NCBI GenBank assembly: GCA_963696075.1
Contig: CAVOJD010000007.1
Coordinates: 58,860 to 122,859, forward strand
Direction: 5' to 3'
DNA: 64,000 nt
Source of the DNA: CAJQQK01 sp963696075
GTDB taxonomy: Bacteria > Pseudomonadota > Alphaproteobacteria > Rhizobiales > Hyphomicrobiaceae
The position numbers and the translations under genes were made by a program. Under the pieces are notes generated by a model. It was given only the letters and a program-made list of their open reading frames with translations, did no database searches and was not told the DNA's origin. Within the stretch, counting starts at the first letter, position 1. The number at the start of each line of letters is the position of its first letter. Shown here in pieces: positions 36,089 through 43,971 of this stretch.

Positions 36089-36313
36089 ATGTCTGAGATT
36101 GAAACACGTTCCGGGCTTTCGTCTCTGGCCGTACCGTCATCCGATGATGACGCGGCCTGGGAGGATATGACTCGCCAACAGCAACTTGCCGCCCTGCAAG
36201 AACTCGCCAATCATCCAGACCAGAAAATCATCTCCGATCTCTCTCCGTTAGAAATCCTCGAAAGACATCGCAAATTAAACCGCCAGACGCGCATCGATGA
36301 GCCGAAGCTATAG
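36089..36313 (+). CDS. probable antitoxin of a type II toxin-antitoxin pair
   Basis: A 74-residue acidic protein from ATG 36089; a start at 36062 would add nine residues, and neither has a strong ribosome-binding site. It is not an obvious ribbon-helix-helix protein. Residues are mainly helical (Q-Q-L-A-A-L-Q-E-L-A, then L-S-P-L-E-I-L-E-R-H-R-K), as in the toxin-wrapping part of antitoxins. Its stop overlaps the start of the ParE/RelE-like gene by 17 bp, the main reason for the assignment. Codon use is less GC-rich than in neighbouring genes, consistent with transfer. Confidence 0.6.
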   Translation: MSEIETRSGLSSLAVPSSDDDAAWEDMTRQQQLAALQELANHPDQKIISDLSPLEILERHRKLNRQTRIDEPKL

Positions 36314-36602
36314 ACTAACGCGACCGGCGGAGCGACAAATCGAGGAGGTCATCGAATACACCGACAAGATGTTCGGCGAGAGTCAGACATTGGCTTATAT
36401 CTCCGGACTACAGGCAAGTTTCGAGCAGATTGGCCAATTTCCAGGAATTGGCGTCGCCGCATTCGAAATCAAGGCAGGCTGGCGCCGTTATCGCTACCAG
36501 TCTCACTACATCTTCTACAGGGTCAGTGCAGAACACGTTGTGATTGAAGCTGTCATACACACGCGGCGGCGCATCCGGCCCGATTTGTTCGACGACTGCT
36601 AA
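36297..36602 (+). CDS. ParE/RelE-superfamily toxin
   Basis: A 101-residue basic protein with the ParE/RelE pattern: Y-R-L-T-R-P-A-E-R-Q-I-E-E-V-I at the N-terminus, a central G-W-R-R-Y-R-Y-Q-S-H-Y-I-F-Y-R-V strand and V-I-H-T-R-R-R at the end. Family members inhibit gyrase or cleave mRNA at the ribosome; the missing RelE catalytic set cannot be judged without a structure. It overlaps its putative antitoxin by 17 bp. The pair separates the 347-residue gene from the selenoprotein gene, as though inserted between them. Confidence 0.8.
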   Translation: MSRSYRLTRPAERQIEEVIEYTDKMFGESQTLAYISGLQASFEQIGQFPGIGVAAFEIKAGWRRYRYQSHYIFYRVSAEHVVIEAVIHTRRRIRPDLFDDC

Positions 36603-36645
36603 GCCCGCTTTAGTTTCGCCCGTCACGGAAGCCCGCAAAACCACC

Positions 36646-37164
36646 ATGATCGAATTCCTCGACCCCACCCACGAACAAGGTAGCGCCGCCTTCGCCCCGG
36701 CGCCGCGTCTTGCAACGCTCGACGGCGCCACGGTCGCCATCATCTCCAACGGCAAGAAGAACACCAAGCCGTTCTTTGATGGGATCGAGGCCGAACTGCG
36801 CGAGACCTATAAGGTCGCCGACGTCGTCCGCCTGACGAAATCAAACTACTCCGCCCCCGTCGAGGAAGCCCTCCTGGAGCAAGCCGAGAAATGGCAGGCG
36901 CTGATTTCCGGCGTCGGGGATTGAGGCAGCTGCTCGTCGTGCAGTTTGCATGACTCAATCATCGGTGAACGCCTGGGCCTGCCCTCAGCCAGCGTCATGA
37001 CGACGGAATTCGTCAGCGCGGCCGAACTGATGGGCCGCGTCCTCGGCGCCGAAGGCTTCCCCTTCGTCACCATTCAGCACCCGATCTCAAGCGCCACCAA
37101 CGACGCCCTCCATCAGCGCGGCCGTCAGGCCGCCCGCGATGCCGCGGCGATTATTCTGAGCTAG
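36646..37164 (+). CDS. UGSC-family selenoprotein, in-frame UGA read as selenocysteine
   Basis: Translating from ATG 36646 gives 92 residues, then an in-frame TGA (36922-36924), then 79 more residues to TAG at 37162-37164. Reading the UGA as Sec gives G-V-G-D-U-G-S-C-S-S-C-S-L-H-D, with U93, C96 and C99. The U-G-S-C motif defines a known bacterial selenoprotein family of about this size. Both halves have the same codon bias and same frame, and the downstream half has no start with a good ribosome-binding site. A 42-nt hairpin spans the UGA (separate entry). The fold is probably a thiol/selenol redox domain; its substrate is unknown. It follows the TA pair by 43 bp and is convergent with the prohibitin gene. 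The host must carry selA, selB, selC and selD elsewhere. Confidence 0.88.
36919..36960 (+). promoter_or_regulatory. candidate bacterial SECIS hairpin at the Sec codon
   Basis: GAUUGAG (36919-36925), which contains the UGA, pairs perfectly with CUCAAUC (36954-36960) over 7 bp. Above it, GC at 36926-36927 pairs with GC at 36948-36949, U36947 is bulged, and AGCUGC (36928-36933) pairs with GCAGUU (36941-36946), including one G-U. The loop is UCGUCGU (36934-36940), with GU in it; AUGA (36950-36953) bulges on the 3' side. The overall size of about 40 nt, with the UGA in the lower stem, matches the E. coli fdhF SECIS. The exact SelB contacts cannot be proven from sequence. Confidence 0.75.
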
Positions 37165-37207
37165 TCTCTCTACCGCCAAGGCTCACAGAAACTTGGCTGA
37201 GGTCACG

Positions 37208-38155
37208 CTACTGCGCGGCCCGGCCAGCACCCGCCTGGGGCGGCCGGCCAAGCCCCGTCGTGCCCGGCAGCGACCACAGGACGCGCGAACCCTCGTCACC
37301 GCCCATGAACGTCGTCGGGAACGTACCGCCCCACTGCTCGACCTTCTTGTATTCGACCACCAGCGGGTTCTTGGCCAGCGCCTCGCCCATGATCCGGATC
37401 GCTTGAGCCTGTGCCTCGCCCTGCACCTGGATCTCATAGGCCTTGCCGTCGGCCCGCGCCTTGTCGGCATCACGCTGCGCCATCGCGGTCTGCGTCACCT
37501 GCGTCGAGGTCAGTTTCTGGCGCTCAAGGACAAACCGCTCCGTCTCGGCCTGTTCGCGCGCGACCTGCTTGTCGCGGATCGCCTTGGTGTACTCCGGCGG
37601 GAAGCCGATATTGACGACGGAAAAGCCCGTGATCTGGACGGCCTCCGGCATCCGTGCCGCAAACGCTGCCTGCGAGCGGTCGCGATACTCGGTGCGTTTT
37701 CTGAGAAGGTCGTTGACCGTGTACTCGCTCGTCACGCCTTTGACGGCATCGTTAAGCCGGGGCTGAATGATGCGCACTTCAAACTGTTCGAGCGAACCGA
37801 ACTGAATGTAGAGGTTTTGCACGTGATCGCGCTTGACGAGCCAGTTGACCGTTACCGTGATCGGCAGTTCGAGCGGGTCCTGCGAGGCCGCTGCCAGATC
37901 CTTCGTGAAGGCGCGTTCACGCACCTCCATCTCCTCGACCGTATCGGCATAGGGGATTTTCACGTGCAGGCCCGGATCGACCACGTCAATCACGTTCCCG
38001 AACCGCTTCACGATGCCCACATGACCGGCATCAATCCGGTAGATCCCCATCCAGATGATCGACAGGATGATCAGCCCGGCAACGAGTGCGGCGCCCGAAA
38101 TCGGGCCGAGTGTCGGGCGAACGGAACGCGGAATACGCGGTAACTGGTTACTCAT
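37208..38155 (-). CDS. SPFH/prohibitin-family membrane protein
   Basis: A 315-residue protein with one N-terminal membrane helix (about 20-40, A-L-V-A-G-L-I-I-L-S-I-I-W) followed by an SPFH domain (I-D-A-G-H-V-G-I-V-K-R-F-G, then a band-7 pattern) and a charged helical C-terminal coil rich in Ala, Gln and Glu (about 200-260). This is the layout of prohibitins and HflC-like scaffolds that gate membrane proteases or organise microdomains. It is convergent with the selenoprotein gene (43-bp gap). No HflK partner is adjacent, so it is not clearly HflC. Confidence 0.85.
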   Translation of the reverse strand: MSNQLPRIPRSVRPTLGPISGAALVAGLIILSIIWMGIYRIDAGHVGIVKRFGNVIDVVDPGLHVKIPYADTVEEMEVRERAFTKDLAAASQDPLELPITVTVNWLVKRDHVQNLYIQFGSLEQFEVRIIQPRLNDAVKGVTSEYTVNDLLRKRTEYRDRSQAAFAARMPEAVQITGFSVVNIGFPPEYTKAIRDKQVAREQAETERFVLERQKLTSTQVTQTAMAQRDADKARADGKAYEIQVQGEAQAQAIRIMGEALAKNPLVVEYKKVEQWGGTFPTTFMGGDEGSRVLWSLPGTTGLGRPPQAGAGRAAQ

Positions 38156-38261
38156 GTGGCGATACCATCAACAAAGTGACTGAACAGGGATTATGCAACC
38201 TTACCACGACATCCCTAAATAACAGTTCAGTTGAATGAATGTTGTAAGCGCACGGAAAAAC

Positions 38262-38298
38262 AACAAAAAAGGCCCGCAGAACCAAGTCTGCGGGCCTT
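38262..38298 (-). terminator. rho-independent terminator of the liv operon
   Basis: On the minus strand AAGGCCCGCAGA pairs with TCTGCGGGCCTT over 12 bp around a 6-nt loop and is followed by a run of T. It lies 26 bp beyond the livJ stop codon. This is the clearest intrinsic terminator in the window. Confidence 0.85.
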
Positions 38299-38323
38299 CT
38301 GTCTCGGACACGACGATCAGATC

Positions 38324-39421
38324 CTAGTTGATCTGGTCGTACTGGCCTTTCGACCACTTGTAGAATTTGTAGGGCGGCAGGTTGGGGTCGCCCTTCTTGT
38401 CGAACTTGAAGCTGCCGAGCACGGTTGAGAACTCGCCGCTGTTGAGCGCATTGATCACCTTCGCCGGATCAACGTCACCGGCCGTCTCAGCCGCCTGCTT
38501 CCAGGCCTGAATGGCGGCATAGGTGTAAAGCACATAGCCTTCCGGCTCGATGCCCTTGTCGCGGAACTTCTTGACGATGTCAGCCGCGTTCGGGCTCTTG
38601 CGCGGGTCCGGCGAGAACGTCATCAGCGTGCCTTCACCGGCATCGCCCGTCACCTGCCAGTATTCCTGCGTAACAAGCGCATCACCGGAGACGAGCTGCG
38701 TATTCATGCCCTGGTCGCGCATCTGGCGCACGATCAGGCCCGCTTCCGTGTGATAGCCACCGACGTAGACGACGTCGATGCCTTCCTGCTTCATCTTCGA
38801 GACGAGCGCGGTGTAGTCCTTTTCACCGGCCGTATAGGCTTCATACATCGCTTCCTTGAGACCAGCTTCGTTCATGTACTTCTTGGTCTCGTCGGCAAGG
38901 CCCTTACCGTAAGCCGTCTTGTCGTGCAGGATCGCGACCTTCTTGCCCGCGAAGTTCGTGGCGAGATAGGCGCCAGCCACCTGGCCCTGCTGGTCGTCAC
39001 GACCGCACACGCGGAACACGTTCGGGCCGGCACGCTCATCGGTCAGCTTCGGGTTGGTCGAGGCCGGTGAAATCTGGACGATGCCTTCTTCCGCATAGAC
39101 CTTCGACGCCGGGATCGAGGAACCCGAGCAGAAGTGACCTGCGACGAGTGCAACACCGGCAGCAGCGAGCTTACCGGCAGCGGCAACCGCCTGCTTCGGG
39201 TCACACGCATCGTCTTCGACGATCAGCTTGAGCTGCTTGCCATTCACACCACCGGCCGCATTGATGTCGGCGACGGCCTGCTCGGCGCCCGCCTTCATCT
39301 GCGCGCCGAACGAGGCATACTGCCCCGTCATCGGCCCGATCGTGGCAATCGAAATATCCTGCGCCAGCGCGGGCGTTGTGAGCCCGACTGCCAATGCAGC
39401 ACCCAAAAGTAACTTCTTCAT
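38324..39421 (-). CDS. livJ: branched-chain amino-acid ABC transporter substrate-binding protein
   Basis: ATG 39421 is chosen because AAGGAGACC lies upstream and the protein then begins with a Sec signal peptide (K-K-L-L-L-G-A-A-L-A, cleavage at A-L-A-Q). The resulting 365 residues are normal for LivJ/LivK. The mature domain starts I-S-I-A-T-I-G-P-M-T-G, the type-1 periplasmic binding fold, with paired cysteines in the D-D-A-C-D-P and G-H-F-C-S-G segments. It is the last gene of the liv cluster and probably the most highly expressed, with its own ribosome-binding site 163 bp after the small membrane protein gene. Confidence 0.93.
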   Translation of the reverse strand: MKKLLLGAALAVGLTTPALAQDISIATIGPMTGQYASFGAQMKAGAEQAVADINAAGGVNGKQLKLIVEDDACDPKQAVAAAGKLAAAGVALVAGHFCSGSSIPASKVYAEEGIVQISPASTNPKLTDERAGPNVFRVCGRDDQQGQVAGAYLATNFAGKKVAILHDKTAYGKGLADETKKYMNEAGLKEAMYEAYTAGEKDYTALVSKMKQEGIDVVYVGGYHTEAGLIVRQMRDQGMNTQLVSGDALVTQEYWQVTGDAGEGTLMTFSPDPRKSPNAADIVKKFRDKGIEPEGYVLYTYAAIQAWKQAAETAGDVDPAKVINALNSGEFSTVLGSFKFDKKGDPNLPPYKFYKWSKGQYDQIN

Positions 39422-39583
39422 AAGCCTAGGTCTCCTTGGTTGAACCGGCTGACGAACTTCATGGACCAGAATTTGGCCACTTTGAAGATGGAGAGTCATA
39501 ACAGCCCATTGAATGAGCCTTAAAGAGAAAATTGGCATTACGTTAGCGCTGTGAACGCGGCATTTGCATCGCAGCGGCGATTA

Positions 39584-39926
39584 TCAAGACTTCTCACTCC
39601 AACTGATCGGGCTCGTGCGCACATAAAGCCAAGGATACTGCGTCACCATCGCGCTCGTCTGCGCGACTCGGTATGACAGATACCCAATCGCAATCAGAAT
39701 GGCCGCATCAACGAGAAAATAGTGCCATGAGAGCAGTGTCCCGTCGCCAAGAGCAAAGTGCAGAAACCGGACCGGCAGGGCGAGGATGAGGCAATAACCG
39801 AGCGCCTGCCACAGCGGTTGCCATGATTGCGCCAGCGCGCGTCCCGTCAGCCAAGCTGCGCCACCGCCGAGAATAAGCGTGACGACCGATGAAGGCAAAT
39901 GCCGAATTGTCGTAGAGAAAGCCCAT
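39584..39926 (-). pseudogene. small DUF6867-like membrane protein of the liv operon, apparently frameshifted
   Basis: ATG 39926 overlaps the livF TGA (ATGA-type coupling) and encodes M-G-F-L-Y-D-N-S-A-F-A-F before losing frame. The rest is in the next frame from about 39885: L-I-L-G-G-G-A-A-W-L-T-G-R-A, two or three membrane helices, then Y-P-W-L-Y-V-R. The two parts join into one protein of about 113 residues resembling the DUF6867 proteins that sit in alphaproteobacterial liv operons. The span of 343 nt is 3n+1, one extra base. If no frameshift is assumed, the gene would start at TTG 39898 (104 residues). Function unknown; perhaps an accessory to the transporter. Confidence 0.6.
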
Positions 39927-40687
39927 CAGTGCGCCCCCCCTTCGAGATACGCCGCCCGGATCTCCTCACGGTGAAGCAATTCCTGTCCCGTCCCCGACAT
40001 CGTGATCTCGCCGTTGACCATCACATAGCCGCGATGCGCCAGTCGCAGCGCGTGATAGGCGTTCTGTTCGACGAGAAACACCGTCAGCCCTTCCGACCGA
40101 TTGAGTTCCTGGATCACCGCGAAGATCTGCTTCACGATCAGCGGCGCAAGCCCAAGTGACGGTTCATCCAGCATCAACAGCCGGGGCCGCCCCATCAGCG
40201 CGCGCGCAATCGCGAGCATCTGCTGTTCACCGCCCGACATCGTCCCCGCCCGCTGCCCCTCGCGCTGCTTCAGGATCGGGAACAGGTCGTAGGCCTTGCG
40301 CACATCCTCATCGAACGTTTCGTCCCGCTTCTTGTTGAGCAGGGAACCCATCTGCAGATTTTCGAACACGGTCATGCGCGGAAAGATCCGCCGCCCCTCC
40401 GGCGACTGCGCAAGTCCAAGGTGCATGATCTGGTGCGTCGGCATCCCCGAGATCTCCTGGCCCTCGAACCGGATCGAGCCGGCCGCCGACCTCGGATTGC
40501 CGCACACCGTCATCATCAGCGTCGTCTTGCCGGCACCATTCGCCCCGATGATCGTCGCGATCTCCCCCTTCGCCACATCGAGATCGATGCCCTTCAGCGC
40601 CTGGATCTTGCCGTAGTACGTCTCGAGCGCCCGGATCTCGAGAATGTTGCCGCCGCCCGCGCCGTTGGTCGCGCCATTCCCCGTCAT
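39926..40687 (-). CDS. livF: branched-chain amino-acid ABC transporter ATP-binding protein LivF
   Basis: A 253-residue ABC ATPase with Walker A G-A-N-G-A-G-K-T-T, signature M-S-G-G-E-Q-Q-M and Walker B L-M-L-D-E-P-S. The LivF-type phrase E-T-Y-Y-G-K-I-Q-A-L-K-G-I is at the N-terminus. Its ATG overlaps the livG stop by 4 bp. Pairs with LivG to power uptake of branched-chain or related amino acids, or amides. Confidence 0.93.
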   Translation of the reverse strand: MTGNGATNGAGGGNILEIRALETYYGKIQALKGIDLDVAKGEIATIIGANGAGKTTLMMTVCGNPRSAAGSIRFEGQEISGMPTHQIMHLGLAQSPEGRRIFPRMTVFENLQMGSLLNKKRDETFDEDVRKAYDLFPILKQREGQRAGTMSGGEQQMLAIARALMGRPRLLMLDEPSLGLAPLIVKQIFAVIQELNRSEGLTVFLVEQNAYHALRLAHRGYVMVNGEITMSGTGQELLHREEIRAAYLEGGAH

Positions 40688-41526
40688 GACGAGATCTCCT
40701 GCTCGACCTGTTCGACTTCCTCGTCCTCGACGCCGAGATAGGCCGCGATCACCTTCGGATCGGCGCGCACCTCTTCCGGCGTGCCGTCGGCAATGAGTTC
40801 GCCGTAGTCGAGCACCACGATATGATCCGAGACCTCCATCACGACCCCCATGTCGTGCTCGATCAGCAGGATCGACGTGCCCTCCTCCTTGCGAATATCA
40901 AGAAGCAGCTGGTTGAGTTCCGCGCTCTCACGCGGGTTGAGCCCCGCCGCCGGCTCATCGAGACACAACAGTTCCGGGTCCGTGCACATTGCGCGCGCAA
41001 TCTCGAGACGCCGCTGCGCACCATAGGGCAGGTCACCCGCAGCATCATCCGCCCGTTCGATCAGCCCGACCTTATCGAGCCAGACCTTCGCCTTCTCGAT
41101 CGCCGCATTCTCAGCCCGCCGATAACCCGGCAGCCCAAGTATCCCGCCAACCGTGAACCCGGACGCCGCCATCAACCTGTGGTGTTGCGCAACGAGCAGG
41201 TTCTCAAGCACCGTCATCCCTGAGAACAGCCGGATATTCTGAAACGTCCGCGCGACGCCCGCGACCTTGTTGATCTCATCGTCGCGCAGCCGCTCGAGCA
41301 AAAACGTCTCGCCGTTCTGGCGCCGCATGGTGATCATGCCGACGGTCGGCTTGTAGAAACCGGTCAGGCAGTTGAACACCGTCGTCTTGCCCGCACCATT
41401 CGGCCCGATGATCGCGGTGATCTCGCCGCGCTTCGCCGCGAACGAGATATCATCGACAGCAACCAGCCCGCCGAACCGCATCGTCAGGTGGGTCACTTCC
41501 AGGATCGGGTCACCGGTTGTCGTCAT
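40684..41526 (-). CDS. livG: branched-chain amino-acid ABC transporter ATP-binding protein LivG
   Basis: A start at ATG 41526 gives 280 residues; the longer frame reads back into livM. Walker A is G-P-N-G-A-G-K-T-T-V, and the LivG-type L-T-M-R-F-G-G-L-V-A-V-D-D is present. Walker B is L-C-L-D-E-P-A-A-G-L-N-P. The ATG overlaps the livM stop by one base, so translation is coupled. The final residues are unusually acidic (E-D-E-E-V-E-Q-V-E-Q-E). Confidence 0.93.
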   Translation of the reverse strand: MTTTGDPILEVTHLTMRFGGLVAVDDISFAAKRGEITAIIGPNGAGKTTVFNCLTGFYKPTVGMITMRRQNGETFLLERLRDDEINKVAGVARTFQNIRLFSGMTVLENLLVAQHHRLMAASGFTVGGILGLPGYRRAENAAIEKAKVWLDKVGLIERADDAAGDLPYGAQRRLEIARAMCTDPELLCLDEPAAGLNPRESAELNQLLLDIRKEEGTSILLIEHDMGVVMEVSDHIVVLDYGELIADGTPEEVRADPKVIAAYLGVEDEEVEQVEQEISS

Positions 41527-42899
41527 CACCCGTGCCCCTCCTTGACCAGGTCGGACCCAATCGCCTTGCGCTCGCCGAGTGCCACCGTCGGCTTGCGGCT
41601 GCCAACCAGCCCGCGCGGACGCCACACCATCACCAGCACCATCAGCGCGCCAAAGAACACCATCCGCCACTGCTTGGGATCAAAGTCCTGACCGAACACC
41701 TGCTTCAGGAAGTCGAGATCGCGCAGCCACTCGAGCCCCCCGATCAGCGCCACCGCTGCAATCGCAACCCCGATCTGCGAGCCCATGCCGCCGAGCACGA
41801 CGATGGCCAGAATGATCGCGCTTTCGAGGAACGTGAAACTTTCCGGCGAAATGAACCCCTGCTTGGTCGCAAAGAACGACCCCGCAAAGCCGCCGAACAT
41901 CGCCCCGATTGCAAACGCCGTAAGCTTCGTCTTGACGACCGAGATACCGAGCGACTTGCACGCGATCTCGTCTTCCCGCATCGCCTCCCACGCCCGCCCG
42001 ATCGGCAGTCGCCGGAGCCGGATCGTCACGACGTTGGTGATCAGCGCCAGGATCAGGATCAGGTAATAGAGAAAGACGATCCGGTGCAGCGAGGAGTATT
42101 CCAGCCCGAAGAACCCATGGAAGGTATTGTCCCCGAAGCGCTTGAATTCGAGCCCGAAGAAATCCGGCCGCGGGATCGACGACAGCCCGTCCGGCCCGCC
42201 CGTGAACTCATACCAGTTAAGCAGCACGATCCGGATGATCTCACCGAACGCCAGCGTCACGATCGCGAGATAATCGCCTCTGAGCCGCAGCACCGGGAAG
42301 CCAAGAATGATCCCCCAGAACGCCGCCAGGATGCCCGCGAGCGGCAGGCAGATCCAGAACGAGAAGCCGAAGTGCTCGGCCAGCAGCGCATAGGAATAAG
42401 CACCGACCGCATAGAACGCGACATAGCCGAGATCCAGCAGCCCCGCGAGCCCCACGACGATGTTGAGCCCCCACGCCAGCATCACATACGTCACCACCAG
42501 GATCGCGAGATCCATGATGTAGCGATCAGCAATCGGCAGGAACGGCAGGACCACCGCAAACCCGATCAGCGCCGCACCGAGAAAAGGTGCCAGCTGGGCG
42601 AAGGCATGCCCGACCGGCGCCATCACCTGTCCTGTCGCCGTGGCAACGTTGGCGCTCTCTCTCAGAACACCCCACAGGAATTGACCGATGAAGGCGACCG
42701 CGACCAGCGTCGCAACCATCCCCCACCGCGGGATCAGTTCGAGCCCGCCGGCCGCATCGGCTGTGCGAAACGCGACCATCGGAATGCACAGCAGCAAGAC
42801 GACGAACGCCGCAATCGCAGCCTTCTTGAGATGCGCTCCGAGTCCGATCCCGGCCCGGGCGCTGATCTCGACGTGATCTTTCTCGGCCTCGACACTCAT
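41526..42899 (-). CDS. livM: branched-chain amino-acid ABC transporter permease LivM
   Basis: A 457-residue integral membrane protein, longer than a minimal LivM because of an extra N-terminal membrane region of about 110 residues. The core has the LivM family stretches A-W-G-L-N-I-V-V-G-L-A-G-L-L-D-L-G and G-R-A-W-E-A-M-R-E-D-E-I-A. It lies 3 bp after livH. With LivH it forms the heterodimeric channel. Confidence 0.92.
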   Translation of the reverse strand: MSVEAEKDHVEISARAGIGLGAHLKKAAIAAFVVLLLCIPMVAFRTADAAGGLELIPRWGMVATLVAVAFIGQFLWGVLRESANVATATGQVMAPVGHAFAQLAPFLGAALIGFAVVLPFLPIADRYIMDLAILVVTYVMLAWGLNIVVGLAGLLDLGYVAFYAVGAYSYALLAEHFGFSFWICLPLAGILAAFWGIILGFPVLRLRGDYLAIVTLAFGEIIRIVLLNWYEFTGGPDGLSSIPRPDFFGLEFKRFGDNTFHGFFGLEYSSLHRIVFLYYLILILALITNVVTIRLRRLPIGRAWEAMREDEIACKSLGISVVKTKLTAFAIGAMFGGFAGSFFATKQGFISPESFTFLESAIILAIVVLGGMGSQIGVAIAAVALIGGLEWLRDLDFLKQVFGQDFDPKQWRMVFFGALMVLVMVWRPRGLVGSRKPTVALGERKAIGSDLVKEGHG

Positions 42900-42902
42900 G
42901 CC

Positions 42903-43829
42903 TCAGACCTTCTCGATCTCGGGCCGGCCAAGCAGGCCCGACGGCATGAAGATCAACACGATCGCCAGGATGGAGAACGCCGCGACATCCTTGTATTCGA
43001 CCGAGAAATAAGCCGACCAGAACACTTCGATAAGGCCGATGATAAGCCCGCCGAGCATTGCCCCCGGCAGCGAACCGATCCCCCCGAGAACGGCGGCTGT
43101 GAACGCTTTGATGCCGGCCAGAAAGCCGATGTAGAAGTCGATCACACCGTAATAGAGCAGGAACATCATGCCGGCGACCGAGGCGAGTGCCGCCCCGATC
43201 ACGAACGTCAGCGAGATCGTGAGATCGACGTTGACCCCGGTCAGCGCGGCCATCGTGCGGTCTTGTTCACACGCCCGCTGTGCCCGCCCAAGCGAGGTCC
43301 GCGTGATGATGAAGGTAAAGATCGCCATCAGCGCGACCGTCGTCACGACAATCAGGATCTGCATGTTGGAAAGCTGCACCGTGAACCCGGCCGGGCTTTC
43401 CATGATCGTGTAACCGCCCGACACCAGCGGCGGCAGCGGCTTGACGCGCGCCCCCTGGATGATCTGGACCAGGTTCTGGAGCAACAGCGACATCCCGATC
43501 GCCGAGATCAGCGGAGCCAGCCGGAACGACCCCCGCAGCGGCCGATACGCGATCCGCTCCACAACGAACCCCCACACCGAGGTCAGCACCAGCGCGAGCA
43601 GCAACACCAGCATCAAGATCAACACCAGGAGCGCCATCGAGGACGCCCCGACCGCTGACAGCATCAGGATGAATATGAGGGAGATGAAAGCGCCGACCAT
43701 GAAGACGTCGCCGTGCGCAAAGTTGATCATGCCGATGATCCCGTAGACCATCGAATAACCAATCGCGATCAGCCCATAGATCGACCCGAGCGTAATGCCG
43801 TTGATGAGCTGCTGGAGAAAATATTCCAT
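42903..43829 (-). CDS. livH: branched-chain amino-acid ABC transporter permease LivH
   Basis: A 308-residue permease, the first gene of the operon, preceded by GAGGAGG at ideal spacing. The LivH signature I-N-G-I-T-L-G-S-I-Y-G-L-I-A-I-G-Y-S-M-V-Y-G-I-I-style N-terminus is present, with N-F-A-H-G-D and a late G-G-I-G-S-L-P-G-A. Eight hydrophobic segments are visible. The order livH-livM-livG-livF-small membrane protein-livJ is typical of Rhizobiales. Confidence 0.93.
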   Translation of the reverse strand: MEYFLQQLINGITLGSIYGLIAIGYSMVYGIIGMINFAHGDVFMVGAFISLIFILMLSAVGASSMALLVLILMLVLLLALVLTSVWGFVVERIAYRPLRGSFRLAPLISAIGMSLLLQNLVQIIQGARVKPLPPLVSGGYTIMESPAGFTVQLSNMQILIVVTTVALMAIFTFIITRTSLGRAQRACEQDRTMAALTGVNVDLTISLTFVIGAALASVAGMMFLLYYGVIDFYIGFLAGIKAFTAAVLGGIGSLPGAMLGGLIIGLIEVFWSAYFSVEYKDVAAFSILAIVLIFMPSGLLGRPEIEKV

Positions 43830-43971
43830 ATGCCTCCTCGCGTTGGCGCTGCCGCCATCATTTATCGCACATCGTCTTTACAGGTATACGCGATGAAACC
43901 CCGCGCGCAATCGCTGATGCCTTTTGCAAACAAGCTCATAGCCGAAAGTAGAACGTCGAAAACCGCTCGCC

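Noticed and set aside
36922..36924. TGA as a true stop making 36646-36924 a short gene or pseudogene
   Set aside because: Same-frame continuation, conserved U-G-S-C context and a hairpin enclosing the codon all favour recoding.
41517..43658. 713-codon open frame on the plus strand across livM and livH
   Set aside because: It is antisense to two clearly recognisable permease genes, has the Arg/Asp/His-rich composition of GC-driven shadow frames and no ribosome-binding site.
43830..43971. Possible terminator or small gene between livH and the FAD oxidase
   Set aside because: No stem-loop with a U-tract or coding frame with a ribosome-binding site was found.
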